Below are positions 56,149 to 64,000 of a DNA stretch of 64,000 nt, one piece after another. Below the pieces are notes generated by a model. The model was not told where the DNA came from. It saw only the letters and a list, made by a program, of their open reading frames with translations, and did no database searches. The translations under genes and the position numbers were made by a program. Within the stretch, counting starts at the first letter, position 1; each line of letters opens with the position of its first letter. The DNA is from Agrobacterium leguminum (GTDB lineage Bacteria; Pseudomonadota; Alphaproteobacteria; Rhizobiales; Rhizobiaceae), in the NCBI RefSeq assembly GCF_015704895.1, contig NZ_JADQWB010000003.1, forward strand, positions 186,001-250,000, read 5' to 3'.

Positions 56149-58824
56149 ATGGGCAGAATGCATTCTCCGACATTCGATGGTCGTCACACGCGCTTCGTGT
56201 TGACGGCGTTTTTCGTGCGTCAGATCATGGCTCTCGCCGGTTTCGCTCTGCTGGCCACGATTGCACTGGGCATCGCCGCGCTAGCGACATGGAATGTCGC
56301 GGATCCGAGCCTCTCCTACGCGACAGGAAACCAGCCCACCAATCTTCTGGGCTACGGCGGTGCGATTTTCGCCGATATCGTGATGCAGTTCCTCGGGCTT
56401 TCCGCAATCATCTCGCTCCTGCCCGTCATCGCCTGGGCGATCGCGCTGATCGCCGGCCGCAAATTCCACCGCATACCCGTTCGCCTCGTGGCCTGGGTCG
56501 CAGGCGCCATCGTCTGCGCCGCCTCGCTCGGCTGTTTTCCGGCCCCCGTGACATGGCCGCTGCCGAACGGCATCGGCGGCGTCATCGGTGACATGATCCT
56601 GCGTTTTCCCGCCCTTTTTATCGGCGCTTACCCCACCGGCACGATTGCCACGGTACTGGGTGTCATATTTGCGGCGCCTGCCGCATGGCTGATGCTGTTT
56701 GCCGCCGGTGTCGTTGGCGGTCTGGATGACGAATTGGAACGCGAAGAAGCCGCTCCCGTCGCCACCAGCAAGGCCCGCGCCGCCCGTGAGGCCGAAGAGG
56801 ATGATGAAGACGACGGCGAGGGTTTCTTCGCCAATATGCTCGCCTTCGGCGCACTGGCGCATTACTGGTACATCACCCAGGCGCGCCTGCGCCGCCTGTT
56901 CGGTCTGAAGTCTAAATCCCTGCACGATGAATTCGAACATCCTTACGACTTCAACGAATATGAATTCGGCACGCTGAACGAACCGTCGCGCCTCAAGACC
57001 GCGATCAACCGCCTCGACCAGCGCGCAGAGCCGTCTTTCGAAGAACGCGCCGCATCGCGTCGCCAGATGTCGCCTCCCTCCATCGCGCTCGATCATGACG
57101 AGGACATGGATGACGAACAACCCTTCGACGCGGATGGACGCCGGCTGCCGAACGGCATTCTCTCCGACGACGAGTCCGACCAGAAATTCACCGCCCGACA
57201 GGCGCCGGGACGCGGGCAGCCCAGAATAACCGCCCCTTCCGCACGCCCGAAGCCCAGCGAGCGCGTGGCAAGGGAAGCGCAGGCCTCTTTCATCGCCGCA
57301 GACGGTTTCCAGCTGCCCACGGTCCATCTTCTGGCGGAGCCGAAGAATGTCGTTCGCGACAATATGCTGAGCGAGGAAGTGCTGGAACAGAACGCCCGCC
57401 TTCTGGAAGGCGTTCTCGAGGATTTCGGCGTCAAGGGCGAAATCATTCATGTCCGCCCCGGCCCGGTCGTCACGCTCTACGAACTGGAACCGGCACCCGG
57501 CATCAAATCCTCGCGTGTCATCGGCCTTGCCGATGACATCGCCCGCTCCATGAGCGCGATTGCCGCCCGCGTCGCCGTCGTTCCCGGCCGCAATGCCATC
57601 GGCATCGAACTGCCGAACCAGACGCGCGAAACCGTATTCCTGCGGGAACTGATCGGCAGCCGCGATTTCGAAAACAGCAAGGCCAAACTCGCGATGGCGC
57701 TCGGCAAGACCATCGGCGGCGAACCCGTCATCGCCGATCTCGCCAAGATGCCGCATCTTCTCGTTGCCGGCACCACCGGTTCGGGTAAGTCGGTCGCCAT
57801 CAACACCATGATCCTGTCGCTGCTTTACCGCATGTCGCCGGAACAGTGCCGCCTGATCATGATCGACCCGAAAATGCTCGAACTGTCGATCTATGACGGC
57901 ATTCCGCATCTGCTCTCTCCCGTCGTTACCGATCCGAAAAAGGCCGTCGTGGCGCTGAAATGGACGGTGCGCGAGATGGAAGAGCGCTACAAGAAGATGT
58001 CGAAGATCGGCGTGCGCAATATCGACGGTTTCAACAGCCGCGTGCAGCAGGCGCTCGATAAGGGCGAGATACTCACCCGCACGGTGCAGACCGGCTTCGA
58101 CCGCCAGACCGGCGAGGCGATCTACGAGACGGAAGAATTCGATCTGAAGCCCCTGCCCTATATCGTCGTAATCATCGATGAGATGGCCGACCTGATGATG
58201 GTCGCCGGCAAGGACATCGAAGGCGCGGTGCAGCGCCTGGCGCAGATGGCGCGCGCCGCCGGCATCCATGTCATCATGGCCACCCAGCGCCCCTCCGTCG
58301 ACGTCATCACCGGCACGATCAAGGCAAACTTCCCGACCCGCATCTCCTTCCAGGTAACGTCGAAGATCGACAGCCGCACCATCCTTGGAGAGCAGGGCGC
58401 GGAACAGCTGCTCGGCATGGGCGACATGCTCTATATGGCAGGCGGCGGGCGCATCCAGCGCGTGCACGGTCCTTTCGTCTCCGACAACGAGGTGGAAGAG
58501 ATCGTCGCCTATCTGAAGACACAGGGCGCACCGGAATATCTGGAAGCGATTACCGAGGAAGACGACGAGGAAGGCAATGGCGGCGGCCCGGCCGGCGCCG
58601 GCAGTTTCTCCGATTCCGAAGACCCTTACGATCAGGCCGTGGCCGTCGTGCTTCGCGATGGCAAAGCCTCCACCTCCTATGTGCAGCGGCGTCTCGGCAT
58701 CGGCTATAACCGCGCCGCCTCGCTGATCGAGCGCATGGAGCAGGAGGGCATTATCGGCCCCGCCAACCACGCCGGAAAACGCGAAATACTCGTACCGACG
58801 GAAGCAGACATCATCGAGCGGTAA
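56149..58824 (+). CDS. ftsK: DNA translocase FtsK
   Basis: The 891-residue division protein has about four N-terminal membrane helices (residues 20-200), an acidic linker ([12 protein letters not shown] and beyond), the alpha and beta RecA-like motor with Walker A GTTGSGKS (about 541-548), and a C-terminal gamma domain ([20 protein letters not shown]) that reads KOPS sequences. It pumps chromosome ends across the septum and activates XerCD. It has its own upstream region with a CtrA-type site and precedes lolA by 101 nt. Confidence 0.96.
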   Translation: MGRMHSPTFDGRHTRFVLTAFFVRQIMALAGFALLATIALGIAALATWNVADPSLSYATGNQPTNLLGYGGAIFADIVMQFLGLSAIISLLPVIAWAIALIAGRKFHRIPVRLVAWVAGAIVCAASLGCFPAPVTWPLPNGIGGVIGDMILRFPALFIGAYPTGTIATVLGVIFAAPAAWLMLFAAGVVGGLDDELEREEAAPVATSKARAAREAEEDDEDDGEGFFANMLAFGALAHYWYITQARLRRLFGLKSKSLHDEFEHPYDFNEYEFGTLNEPSRLKTAINRLDQRAEPSFEERAASRRQMSPPSIALDHDEDMDDEQPFDADGRRLPNGILSDDESDQKFTARQAPGRGQPRITAPSARPKPSERVAREAQASFIAADGFQLPTVHLLAEPKNVVRDNMLSEEVLEQNARLLEGVLEDFGVKGEIIHVRPGPVVTLYELEPAPGIKSSRVIGLADDIARSMSAIAARVAVVPGRNAIGIELPNQTRETVFLRELIGSRDFENSKAKLAMALGKTIGGEPVIADLAKMPHLLVAGTTGSGKSVAINTMILSLLYRMSPEQCRLIMIDPKMLELSIYDGIPHLLSPVVTDPKKAVVALKWTVREMEERYKKMSKIGVRNIDGFNSRVQQALDKGEILTRTVQTGFDRQTGEAIYETEEFDLKPLPYIVVIIDEMADLMMVAGKDIEGAVQRLAQMARAAGIHVIMATQRPSVDVITGTIKANFPTRISFQVTSKIDSRTILGEQGAEQLLGMGDMLYMAGGGRIQRVHGPFVSDNEVEEIVAYLKTQGAPEYLEAITEEDDEEGNGGGPAGAGSFSDSEDPYDQAVAVVLRDGKASTSYVQRRLGIGYNRAASLIERMEQEGIIGPANHAGKREILVPTEADIIER

Positions 58825-58925
58825 CGTCCGCAACCAAGCGGGGCGAAGAAGCGTTATTCCACGCTTTCAACGTCATGAAGCCGCCGCCTTTTGTGCGGAC
58901 AATCGCTGCGATGAAGGAGAATAGA

Positions 58926-59600
58926 ATGAACGACCTCACCACCGGCGAAACGGCCAACGCAAACACACCGCAAAACGGCGTGACGCGTCGTGGCGTGCTG
59001 ACGGCATTTTCCATGGCCGCAATCATGGCCGGCCTGTCGCCGCTTGACGCCTTTGCCCAGGCGGCCGGCAACACGGCGACAGCGCAGAAAATCGCCAATC
59101 ACTTCTCGTCGGTCAAAACCATGATGGGGGAATTCGTCCAGTTCGGCCCGCGCGGTGAACAGACCGGCGGCAAGTTCTACATCGAACGCCCCGGCAAACT
59201 CCGCTTCAATTACGAAGACCCCTCGCCCATGCGGGTCATCGCCGACGGCAAGAACGTCGTCATCGGCAATATGAAGCTCAAGACCTGGGATCTTTATCCG
59301 CTCTCCAAGACGCCGCTCAGCTTGCTTCTGTCCGACAAGATCGATCTCGGCAACCAAAAGGTTCGCAACGTCAAGGAAGAATCGGACCTGACCACCATCG
59401 TGCTGGGCGACAAGAGCGTCTTCGGCGATTCCACCATTACCCTGATGTTCGATCCGAAGACCTTCGATCTGAGGCAATGGACCACGACCGACGCCCAGAA
59501 CAAGGACACGACCGTCATGATCTTCAACGTCCAGACCGGCGTGAACCTCGATGAACGCGTCTTCAACATCAATTACGAGGAAGTTCGCAAAGGCGGCTGA
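58926..59600 (+). CDS. lolA: LolA-family outer-membrane lipoprotein carrier
   Basis: The 224-residue protein belongs to the LolA family, which shuttles lipoproteins from the LolCDE complex to the outer membrane across the periplasm. The N-terminus NGVTRRGVLTAFSMAAIMAG, with a double Arg at 21-22, a hydrophobic core and a likely cleavage after DAFA (44), looks like a Tat signal rather than a Sec one. The mature part shows LRFNYEDPSPMRVIADGK and WDLYPLSKTPLSLLL, both typical. Start at 58926 follows AAGGAGAA. The ftsK-lolA order is common in proteobacteria. A terminator follows. Confidence 0.92.
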   Translation: MNDLTTGETANANTPQNGVTRRGVLTAFSMAAIMAGLSPLDAFAQAAGNTATAQKIANHFSSVKTMMGEFVQFGPRGEQTGGKFYIERPGKLRFNYEDPSPMRVIADGKNVVIGNMKLKTWDLYPLSKTPLSLLLSDKIDLGNQKVRNVKEESDLTTIVLGDKSVFGDSTITLMFDPKTFDLRQWTTTDAQNKDTTVMIFNVQTGVNLDERVFNINYEEVRKGG

Positions 59601-59626
59601 GGCTTTAAGCCCCAAAAGAGCTCTTC

Positions 59627-59655
59627 AAAAGGCGGCCCTGCGGTCGCCTTTTTCA
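59627..59655 (+). terminator. Terminator after lolA
   Basis: AAAGGCGGCC (59628-59637) pairs with GGTCGCCTTT (59642-59651), with one G-T pair and a CTGC loop, followed by a T-rich stretch. Confidence 0.88.
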
Positions 59656-59762
59656 TTTTACCGCTAAAATACATTCCCGTTTTCGTCGCGATGTTATAAG
59701 CCTGCGCCCCGGAAACATGTCACGAACCAAGCGGTTCGCGGCAGTAAAAGCGGAGCACATGC

Positions 59763-60566
59763 ATGTCGTTTTCGATAACCACCTGGAACATCAACTCGGT
59801 CAGGCTCAGAATGCCGATCGTTGAGCAGTTTCTGGTACGTTACAAACCCGACATTCTTTGCCTGCAGGAAACGAAATGCCCGAATGGCGAGTTTCCGATG
59901 AAGCCGCTGAAGGCGCTCGGTTATGAGCATGTCATCATCCATGGCCAGAAGGGCTATCACGGCGTCGCCATCGCCTCGAAGATTCCGCTGACCGAAGATC
60001 ATCGACAGGACTATTGCGGTATCGGCGACGCACGCCACATTTCCGCGATTTTTGAGGTCGGATCGCGCCGCGTGCGGCTGCATAATTTTTATGTGCCGGC
60101 AGGCGGTGACGAGCCGGATCGCTCGATCAATCCGAAATTCGGCCACAAGCTGGATTTCATCGAGGAAATGAAGGCGCTGCGCGCCGACGGCGTGCCTGGC
60201 ACCTCGTCCATTCTCGTCGGCGATCTTAACATCGCACCGCTCGAAAATGACGTCTGGTCGCACAAGCAGCTTCTGAAGATCGTCAGCCACACGCCTGTCG
60301 AAACCGAAGGCATGCTTGACATCATGAAGAAGGGCAACTGGCTCGATCTGATGCGCCTGAATGTGCCGGAGACGGAAAAAATCTATACCTGGTGGAGCTA
60401 CCGCGCCAAGGACTGGGAAGCGGCTGATCGCGGCCGCCGCCTCGACCACATCTGGTCTTCGCAGGATCTCGGTTCCTCGCTCGAAAAAATCGACATATTG
60501 CGCGAGGCCCGCGGCTGGAACCGGCCATCCGACCATGTTCCCGTCACCGCCCATTTCCGGTTCTGA
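59763..60566 (+). CDS. xthA: Exodeoxyribonuclease III
   Basis: The 267-residue endonuclease/exonuclease/phosphatase-fold enzyme repairs abasic sites and trims 3' ends. Active-site segments are TWNINSVR (Asn10), LQETKC (Glu36), VGDLNIAPLENDVW, and the C-terminal WNRPSDHVPVTA (catalytic Asp-His). It is convergent with the cNMP-binding gene (20-nt gap). Confidence 0.96.
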   Translation: MSFSITTWNINSVRLRMPIVEQFLVRYKPDILCLQETKCPNGEFPMKPLKALGYEHVIIHGQKGYHGVAIASKIPLTEDHRQDYCGIGDARHISAIFEVGSRRVRLHNFYVPAGGDEPDRSINPKFGHKLDFIEEMKALRADGVPGTSSILVGDLNIAPLENDVWSHKQLLKIVSHTPVETEGMLDIMKKGNWLDLMRLNVPETEKIYTWWSYRAKDWEAADRGRRLDHIWSSQDLGSSLEKIDILREARGWNRPSDHVPVTAHFRF

Positions 60567-60586
60567 ACAGGCGGAATTATCTGGCG

Positions 60587-61042
60587 TCAGACGAAGCGGT
60601 TCTGCAAACGGGCCGCACCCGCCGCCAGCGACGCGATATTGTCGCGAATACGCGCCGATACGATATCGGCAACCTCCGGAAACTCCTCCACCAGCCGGTG
60701 GAAGAGGATGCGCGTTATGCGGATGACTTCGGAATCCTCCGCTGCCACGGCAGTAAACTTCCGTTCGCAGAGCGTGAAAAGCGCAAGCTCCGAAAGCAGC
60801 GCCCCCTTGCCCGGCGTCGCCTGCAGCACGGGCTTGCCATCCCGCCCTGCCGTAAAAAGCTCGAAATGGCCAGCCGTCACCGCAAAAGCGCATTCGGCCG
60901 GTGAGTGTTCCCGAAACAATGTCTGTCCGGCCGATACACGGCGGCGCTCCGCACCGAAGGCGATAAGCCGCAGCTGGTCATCGCTGAACCCAGCAAATAA
61001 CGGCACTTGCCCCAGCAGCATGATATCGTCCGTCAAGGCCAT
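60587..61042 (-). CDS. Single-domain cyclic-nucleotide-binding protein (Crp/Fnr type)
   Basis: The 151-residue protein is one cNMP-binding beta-roll (about 10-125; LLGQVPLFAGFSDDQLRLIA, then FREHSPAECAFAVTAGHFEL, GKGALLSELALFT). The phosphate-binding cassette is degenerate, and no helix-turn-helix follows; the chain ends in a short helix. It therefore cannot bind DNA like Crp and may act as a stand-alone sensor or protein-binding module. It sits downstream of the OmpR-family regulator gene on the same strand (147 nt apart). Function unknown. Confidence 0.85.
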   Translation of the reverse strand: MALTDDIMLLGQVPLFAGFSDDQLRLIAFGAERRRVSAGQTLFREHSPAECAFAVTAGHFELFTAGRDGKPVLQATPGKGALLSELALFTLCERKFTAVAAEDSEVIRITRILFHRLVEEFPEVADIVSARIRDNIASLAAGAARLQNRFV

Positions 61043-61189
61043 GTCGATCGTTACTCCGGAAAAACGCCTGCACCACTATAGCGGTTTTCCAATATCGGCC
61101 CTCAAAATACAAGCTGTTAGAACGCCGCGCGCCTTTTCGGACGCGCAGCGTGAGCTTTGGACACATGACAGGTGCAAAGAGCCCCCTGC

Positions 61190-61873
61190 TCAGGGAACGA
61201 TCTTGTATCCGCCGTTCTCGGTCACCAGAATTTCGGCGTTGGAGGGGTCGCGTTCGATCTTCTGGCGCAGACGATAGACATGCGTTTCCAGCGTGTGCGT
61301 TGTCACGCCGGAATTGTAACCCCAGACCTCTTCCAGCAGGACGTCGCGGGTAACGACGGTGCTGCCGGCGCGGTAGAGATAACGGATGATCGCCGCTTCC
61401 TTTTCCGTCAGGCGGATTTTCTTGCCGTCCTCCGTCGTCAACAGCTTCTGGCTGGGCTTGAACTGATAGGGACCGACGGTGAAAACCGCATCCTCACTCT
61501 GCTCATATTGACGCAGCTGCGCCCGGATACGCGCCAGAAGCACGGCGAAACGGAAGGGTTTCGTCACATAGTCGTTCGCCCCGGCTTCCAGCCCAAGAAT
61601 AGTATCGGAATCGGTATCATGCCCGGTCAGCATGATGATCGGCGCCTTGAAGCCGCCCTTGCGCAACAGCTTTACCGCCTCACGGCCGTCCATGTCCGGA
61701 AGGCCTACATCCATGATCAGAAGATCGACCTGGGCGGTCTTGGCGGTCTGCATCGCCTGCGCGGCATTGGCGCCGCTGAGCAGCGAGAATTCCTCATAGG
61801 GAGACAATTGCTCGGTCAGCGTCTCCCGAAGATCGTCGTCATCGTCCACCAGAAGGATAGTGCGAGCCGTCAT
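61190..61873 (-). CDS. OmpR/PhoB-family response regulator, CenR-like
   Basis: The 227-residue protein has a receiver domain with the acidic pocket LLVDDDDD, phospho-acceptor Asp55 (LLIMDVGLPDMDG) and Lys105 (YVTKPF). A winged-helix output domain spans about 128-227 (KIRLTEKEAAIIRYLYRAG and TLETHVYRLRQKIE). From memory it is closest to CenR, an alphaproteobacterial cell-envelope regulator. No histidine kinase gene adjoins it. It is divergent from an L,D-transpeptidase gene across 241 bp, which fits an envelope role. The CenR link is inferred. Confidence 0.9.
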   Translation of the reverse strand: MTARTILLVDDDDDLRETLTEQLSPYEEFSLLSGANAAQAMQTAKTAQVDLLIMDVGLPDMDGREAVKLLRKGGFKAPIIMLTGHDTDSDTILGLEAGANDYVTKPFRFAVLLARIRAQLRQYEQSEDAVFTVGPYQFKPSQKLLTTEDGKKIRLTEKEAAIIRYLYRAGSTVVTRDVLLEEVWGYNSGVTTHTLETHVYRLRQKIERDPSNAEILVTENGGYKIVP

Positions 61874-61959
61874 TCGGATTCTCAGCCTTTCTTACTTTAG
61901 CGCATCGGCCCAAAAATCAGGCTCGATTTTCGAGAGACACGACGCGTAGTTTAAAAGAG

Positions 61960-62003
61960 TTAGAGCGTGCCTTGTGCATCCCCAAAGACGCCCGGCGCTC
62001 TAA
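61960..62003. repeat. RIME-like intergenic palindrome
   Basis: TTAGAGCG (61960-61967) and CGCTCTAA (61996-62003) are exact reverse complements enclosing 28 nt. Short intergenic elements bounded by TTAGAGC and GCTCTAA are abundant in rhizobial and Brucella genomes (RIME-type). This copy is short and its interior is not the usual one, so it may be a degenerate member. Confidence 0.45.
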
Positions 62004-62114
62004 TTATCAGCCAATTCAGCGGTTTGCCGATAAAAGGTCAACCCATTGCCATGATATAACGAAGTGCTATGACTTCACGTTAAATAACCTGCAAAGCAAA
62101 ATCTCGTGAAAAAC

Positions 62115-62663
62115 ATGAGCACCCAGCCCGTAAGACAACGTAAACGCGCATCGACGCTCATGGTTCGGCCGGCCCCCTCGAAAATCAACCGCGCCATCGT
62201 CCAACTCGGACATCTCACCTTTCCAGCCGCGATCGGACGCAATGGCCGCACTGCATTGAAACGTGAAGGAGACGGAAAATCTCCCATCTCCACCATCGGC
62301 CTGCTGCACGGGTTTTATCGCGGTGACCGCCTTCCCGGCATCGCCACGGCACTGCCGATGCAGCGAACACGCAAGTCCATGCTGTGGTGCGACGAGCCCC
62401 GTAGTCCCAATTACAACAGGCTGGTCAAGGCGCCCTTCGCCCCGAGCCATGAAGAGATGATGCGGAAGGACAGCCTCTACGACGTCTGCCTGGTGCTCGA
62501 CTGGAATATCACCTCGAGAAGCCGCAATCGCGGCTCGGCGATCTTCATGCATCTGATCAGACCGGGATATGAGCCGACCGCGGGCTGCGTCGCTCTCCAT
62601 CCCCGTGACATGCGGCGCATCCTGCCGCATCTGCGCAAAGGCACGAAAATCCGCATCCTGTGA
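62115..62663 (+). CDS. L,D-transpeptidase (YkuD) family protein
   Basis: The 182-residue protein ends in a YkuD-type catalytic region: His146 in IFMHLIRPGYEPTAGCVAL and nucleophile Cys158 in AGCVAL, with the Arg-containing PRDM just after. The usual SHGC is TAGC here. No signal peptide or membrane anchor is seen; the N-terminus is basic (QPVRQRKRASTLMVRP). Such enzymes make 3-3 peptidoglycan crosslinks or anchor proteins, so a cytoplasmic-looking product is odd. The start at 62115 is preferred; GTG at 62106 is possible. It is divergent from the CenR-like gene, which may control it. Confidence 0.82.
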   Translation: MSTQPVRQRKRASTLMVRPAPSKINRAIVQLGHLTFPAAIGRNGRTALKREGDGKSPISTIGLLHGFYRGDRLPGIATALPMQRTRKSMLWCDEPRSPNYNRLVKAPFAPSHEEMMRKDSLYDVCLVLDWNITSRSRNRGSAIFMHLIRPGYEPTAGCVALHPRDMRRILPHLRKGTKIRIL

Positions 62664-62683
62664 ATTTCAGCCTGCAATCGGGC

Positions 62684-62717
62684 AACAAAAAACCCGCCAT
62701 CAAGGCGGGTTTTTTTA
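62684..62717. terminator. Bidirectional terminator between the L,D-transpeptidase gene and carD
   Basis: AACCCGCC (62691-62698) pairs with GGCGGGTT (62704-62711) around a 5-nt loop, with AAAAAA before and TTTTTT after. It serves both convergent genes. Confidence 0.93.
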
Positions 62718-62735
62718 GAGGGAAAAAGCCGGTTA

Positions 62736-63305
62736 TTAAGCGGCTTCGTCCTGAGAATCGTCCTCTTCGACGGTCTTGCCGCGCTTGGGGCCCTTGGCAA
62801 GGTTCACTTCCACCAGGCGAACAGCCTCGGTTTCAGACATCTTGTTGACAGCGGCGATTTCGCGCGCCATGCGGTCGAGAGCAGCTTCATAAAGCTGACG
62901 CTCGGAATAGGACTGCTCCGGCTGATTTTCCGCACGGTAGAGATCGCGCACGACTTCCGCAATCGCGATGAGATCGCCGGAATTGATCTTCGCATCATAT
63001 TCCTGTGCGCGGCGCGACCACATGGTACGCTTCACACGCGCCTTGCCCTGCACCACTTTCAGCGCCCGCTCGACAAAATCGCCTTCGGAAAGCTTGCGCA
63101 TGCCGATGCTGACGGCTTTGGCGACGGGAACTTTAAGACGCATCTTGTCTTTTTCGAAATCGATGACAAAAAGCTCAAGCTTCATGCCGGCGACTTCTTG
63201 TTCCTCGATTGCAGAAATGGTACCGACACCATGAGCGGGATACACAATCGCTTCACCGGTCTTGAAACCGTGATGTGCTGGAGATTTCTTCTGCTGGGTC
63301 GTCAT
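62736..63305 (-). CDS. carD: CarD-family RNA polymerase-binding regulator
   Basis: The 189-residue protein has the CarD/TRCF RNA-polymerase-interacting domain (about 15-75; GEAIVYPAHGVGTISAIEEQ) and a helical DNA-binding C-terminal domain (about 80-165; TMWSRRAQEYDAKINSGDLI, DLYRAENQPEQSYSERQLYE). It ends in a charged tail. CarD proteins stabilise open complexes at rRNA and stress promoters. The leader between the likely promoter and ATG contains a GGGAG ribosome site at unusually long spacing (about 13 nt) and two GC-rich hairpins. Confidence 0.95.
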   Translation of the reverse strand: MTTQQKKSPAHHGFKTGEAIVYPAHGVGTISAIEEQEVAGMKLELFVIDFEKDKMRLKVPVAKAVSIGMRKLSEGDFVERALKVVQGKARVKRTMWSRRAQEYDAKINSGDLIAIAEVVRDLYRAENQPEQSYSERQLYEAALDRMAREIAAVNKMSETEAVRLVEVNLAKGPKRGKTVEEDDSQDEAA

Positions 63306-63847
63306 TCGTTCTAAAAACTCCCTGTTACATACCCGGGGATGCCGGGGTTGGGTCGGTCAGGCCCTGATGAGACGGGGGAACCGTCAGGTGACTCCGCACT
63401 GGTCCAGCCGTGCACGCAAAAACACACCTTCCCGTCTTGCGGGGTTCGATAACGTAAACGCTCGATATGTCACGGAAACCGCGTGCAAAAGAGGTGTTGC
63501 TTTCGTGGTGTTTTTGGGCACACAAATGCCACGCTGTGGATCAGTGTCGTTGGTGTACCACAAAAATAGGCGCAAATCAATAATTTGCTTCGACCGTGGC
63601 CGCAACATCACATGGCAGCCAAAGAACCGCCTAAAAATTAGCCGCAGAAATACTGTCAAAATGCTTCGTGACAGGCCCTCATGGCAAAAGGAGCAAAAAA
63701 ATTTCACTTACCGACTGAAGAAACACGAAAGCCTCTTAAACTCTTCGTAATTCCACGCCAATATCCGATTCGACTGAAAAGGCAAAATCCGCAAATTGGC
63801 GATGCTTTTTTATATTAAAGTGTGATTTTTGGAGGAATCCACGTCAA
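63306..63847. other. 542-bp divergent intergenic region upstream of carD
   Basis: This gap separates the divergent carD and last gene. Near carD it is GC-rich, with hairpins CCCGG-N5-CCGGG (from about 63332) and GACGG-N5-CCGTC (63371-63385). From about 63540 to 63850 it turns AT-rich. A forward frame at 63367-63750 has no ribosome site and no family likeness. Promoters for both genes are expected here; none could be placed with confidence. Confidence 0.5.
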
Positions 63848-64000
63848 ATGGGCTACAGAAATAATCCAAAACGCGAAAAACAGATCGAAAAAGCGCGCCA
63901 GCAGGCAATTGCCGAAAATGTCCAATTTCTTGATCCGGGTATTCTTTATGGAAGGGCAAGCGCCGACGATATAGAATATTATTCCGCGGAGATGCTCGCT
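63848..64000 (+). CDS. N-terminus of a large protein, possibly NAD-specific glutamate dehydrogenase
   Basis: Fifty-one codons are open from ATG at 63848 to the right edge. A GGAGG site lies 12 nt upstream, a little far. The sequence starts MGYRNNPKREKQIEKARQQA and includes LDPGILYGRASADDIEYYSA. The YGRASADDIEYYSAEML segment resembles the N-terminus of the 1,500-1,600-residue NAD-glutamate dehydrogenases of alphaproteobacteria, where a similar phrase precedes the ACT-like domains. This is a weak, memory-based match on a short fragment. That a protein-coding gene starts here is much surer than its name. Confidence 0.6.
   Translation, partial: MGYRNNPKREKQIEKARQQAIAENVQFLDPGILYGRASADDIEYYSAEMLA

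Noticed and set aside
56281..58833. 850-residue frame opposite ftsK
   Set aside because: Antisense shadow of a conserved gene.
63367..63750. 127-residue frame in the carD upstream gap
   Set aside because: No ribosome site, mixed composition, no family likeness; it runs through the hairpins and the AT-rich promoter zone.

Overview
The window looks like part of the main chromosome of an Agrobacterium (Rhizobiales). The best evidence is a convergent chvA (beta-1,2-glucan exporter) and chvB (2831-residue cyclic beta-1,2-glucan synthase) pair. A SAM-II riboswitch ahead of metA, a CarD regulator, a DUF1013/TrcR-type cell-cycle factor, an AHL-type LuxR protein and high GC agree with this. I saw no tRNA, rRNA, insertion sequence, prophage or CRISPR array. 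The content is mostly core housekeeping genes with one clear catabolic island.

Layout. 1-8.7 kb: thiN (cut by the left edge), metA with its riboswitch, galM, mtgA, ispA, an OmpA-type lipoprotein, ispG, and a deoR-MFS pair. 8.8-24.4 kb: pyruvate carboxylase, a LuxR solo, chvA, a small membrane protein and chvB. 24.9-28.7 kb: an M20 amidohydrolase, a 47-residue membrane protein, an L-2-hydroxyglutarate-dehydrogenase-like flavoprotein and a threonine/serine dehydratase. 28.8-39.2 kb: a sugar-acid catabolic island. 39.3-51.4 kb: acsA, a TrcR homologue, a YggS protein, leuS-lptE-holA, fdxA, and an S4 protein with a Suv3-like RNA helicase. 51.8-64 kb: a UbiH-type monooxygenase, tesB, glnK-amtB, ftsK-lolA, xthA, a single-domain cNMP-binding protein, an OmpR-family regulator facing an L,D-transpeptidase, carD, and the first 51 codons of what may be a large NAD-glutamate dehydrogenase.

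The island (28765-39165) is the best candidate for an under-described system. One arm holds a DenD-like dehydrogenase, a tartronate-semialdehyde-reductase-like enzyme and an IlvD/Edd dehydratase very like Caulobacter xylonate dehydratase. Divergent from it are a D-2-hydroxyacid dehydrogenase and a FadR-type regulator. Next come a XylX-like 2-keto-3-deoxyaldonate dehydratase and a complete TRAP transporter. Two near-identical operator-like boxes, sharing 12 of 15 bases, lie at the divergent promoter (32525-32539) and ahead of the transporter operon (35057-35071). No aldolase, kinase or alpha-ketoglutarate-semialdehyde dehydrogenase is present, so the substrate and the end of the pathway are open.

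Regulatory signals worth attention are a full CtrA half-site pair (TTAA-N7-TTAAC) upstream of ftsK and ten GANTC (CcrM) sites packed in 231 bp at 51533-51763. A perfect 14-bp inverted repeat lies between metA and galM, and a sigma-54-like element precedes glnK. Several genes use TTG or GTG starts (pyc, chvA, the small membrane protein at 15342-15587, lptE, holA, possibly the helicase). Product names come from recognising motifs and remembered family sequences; no search was run.
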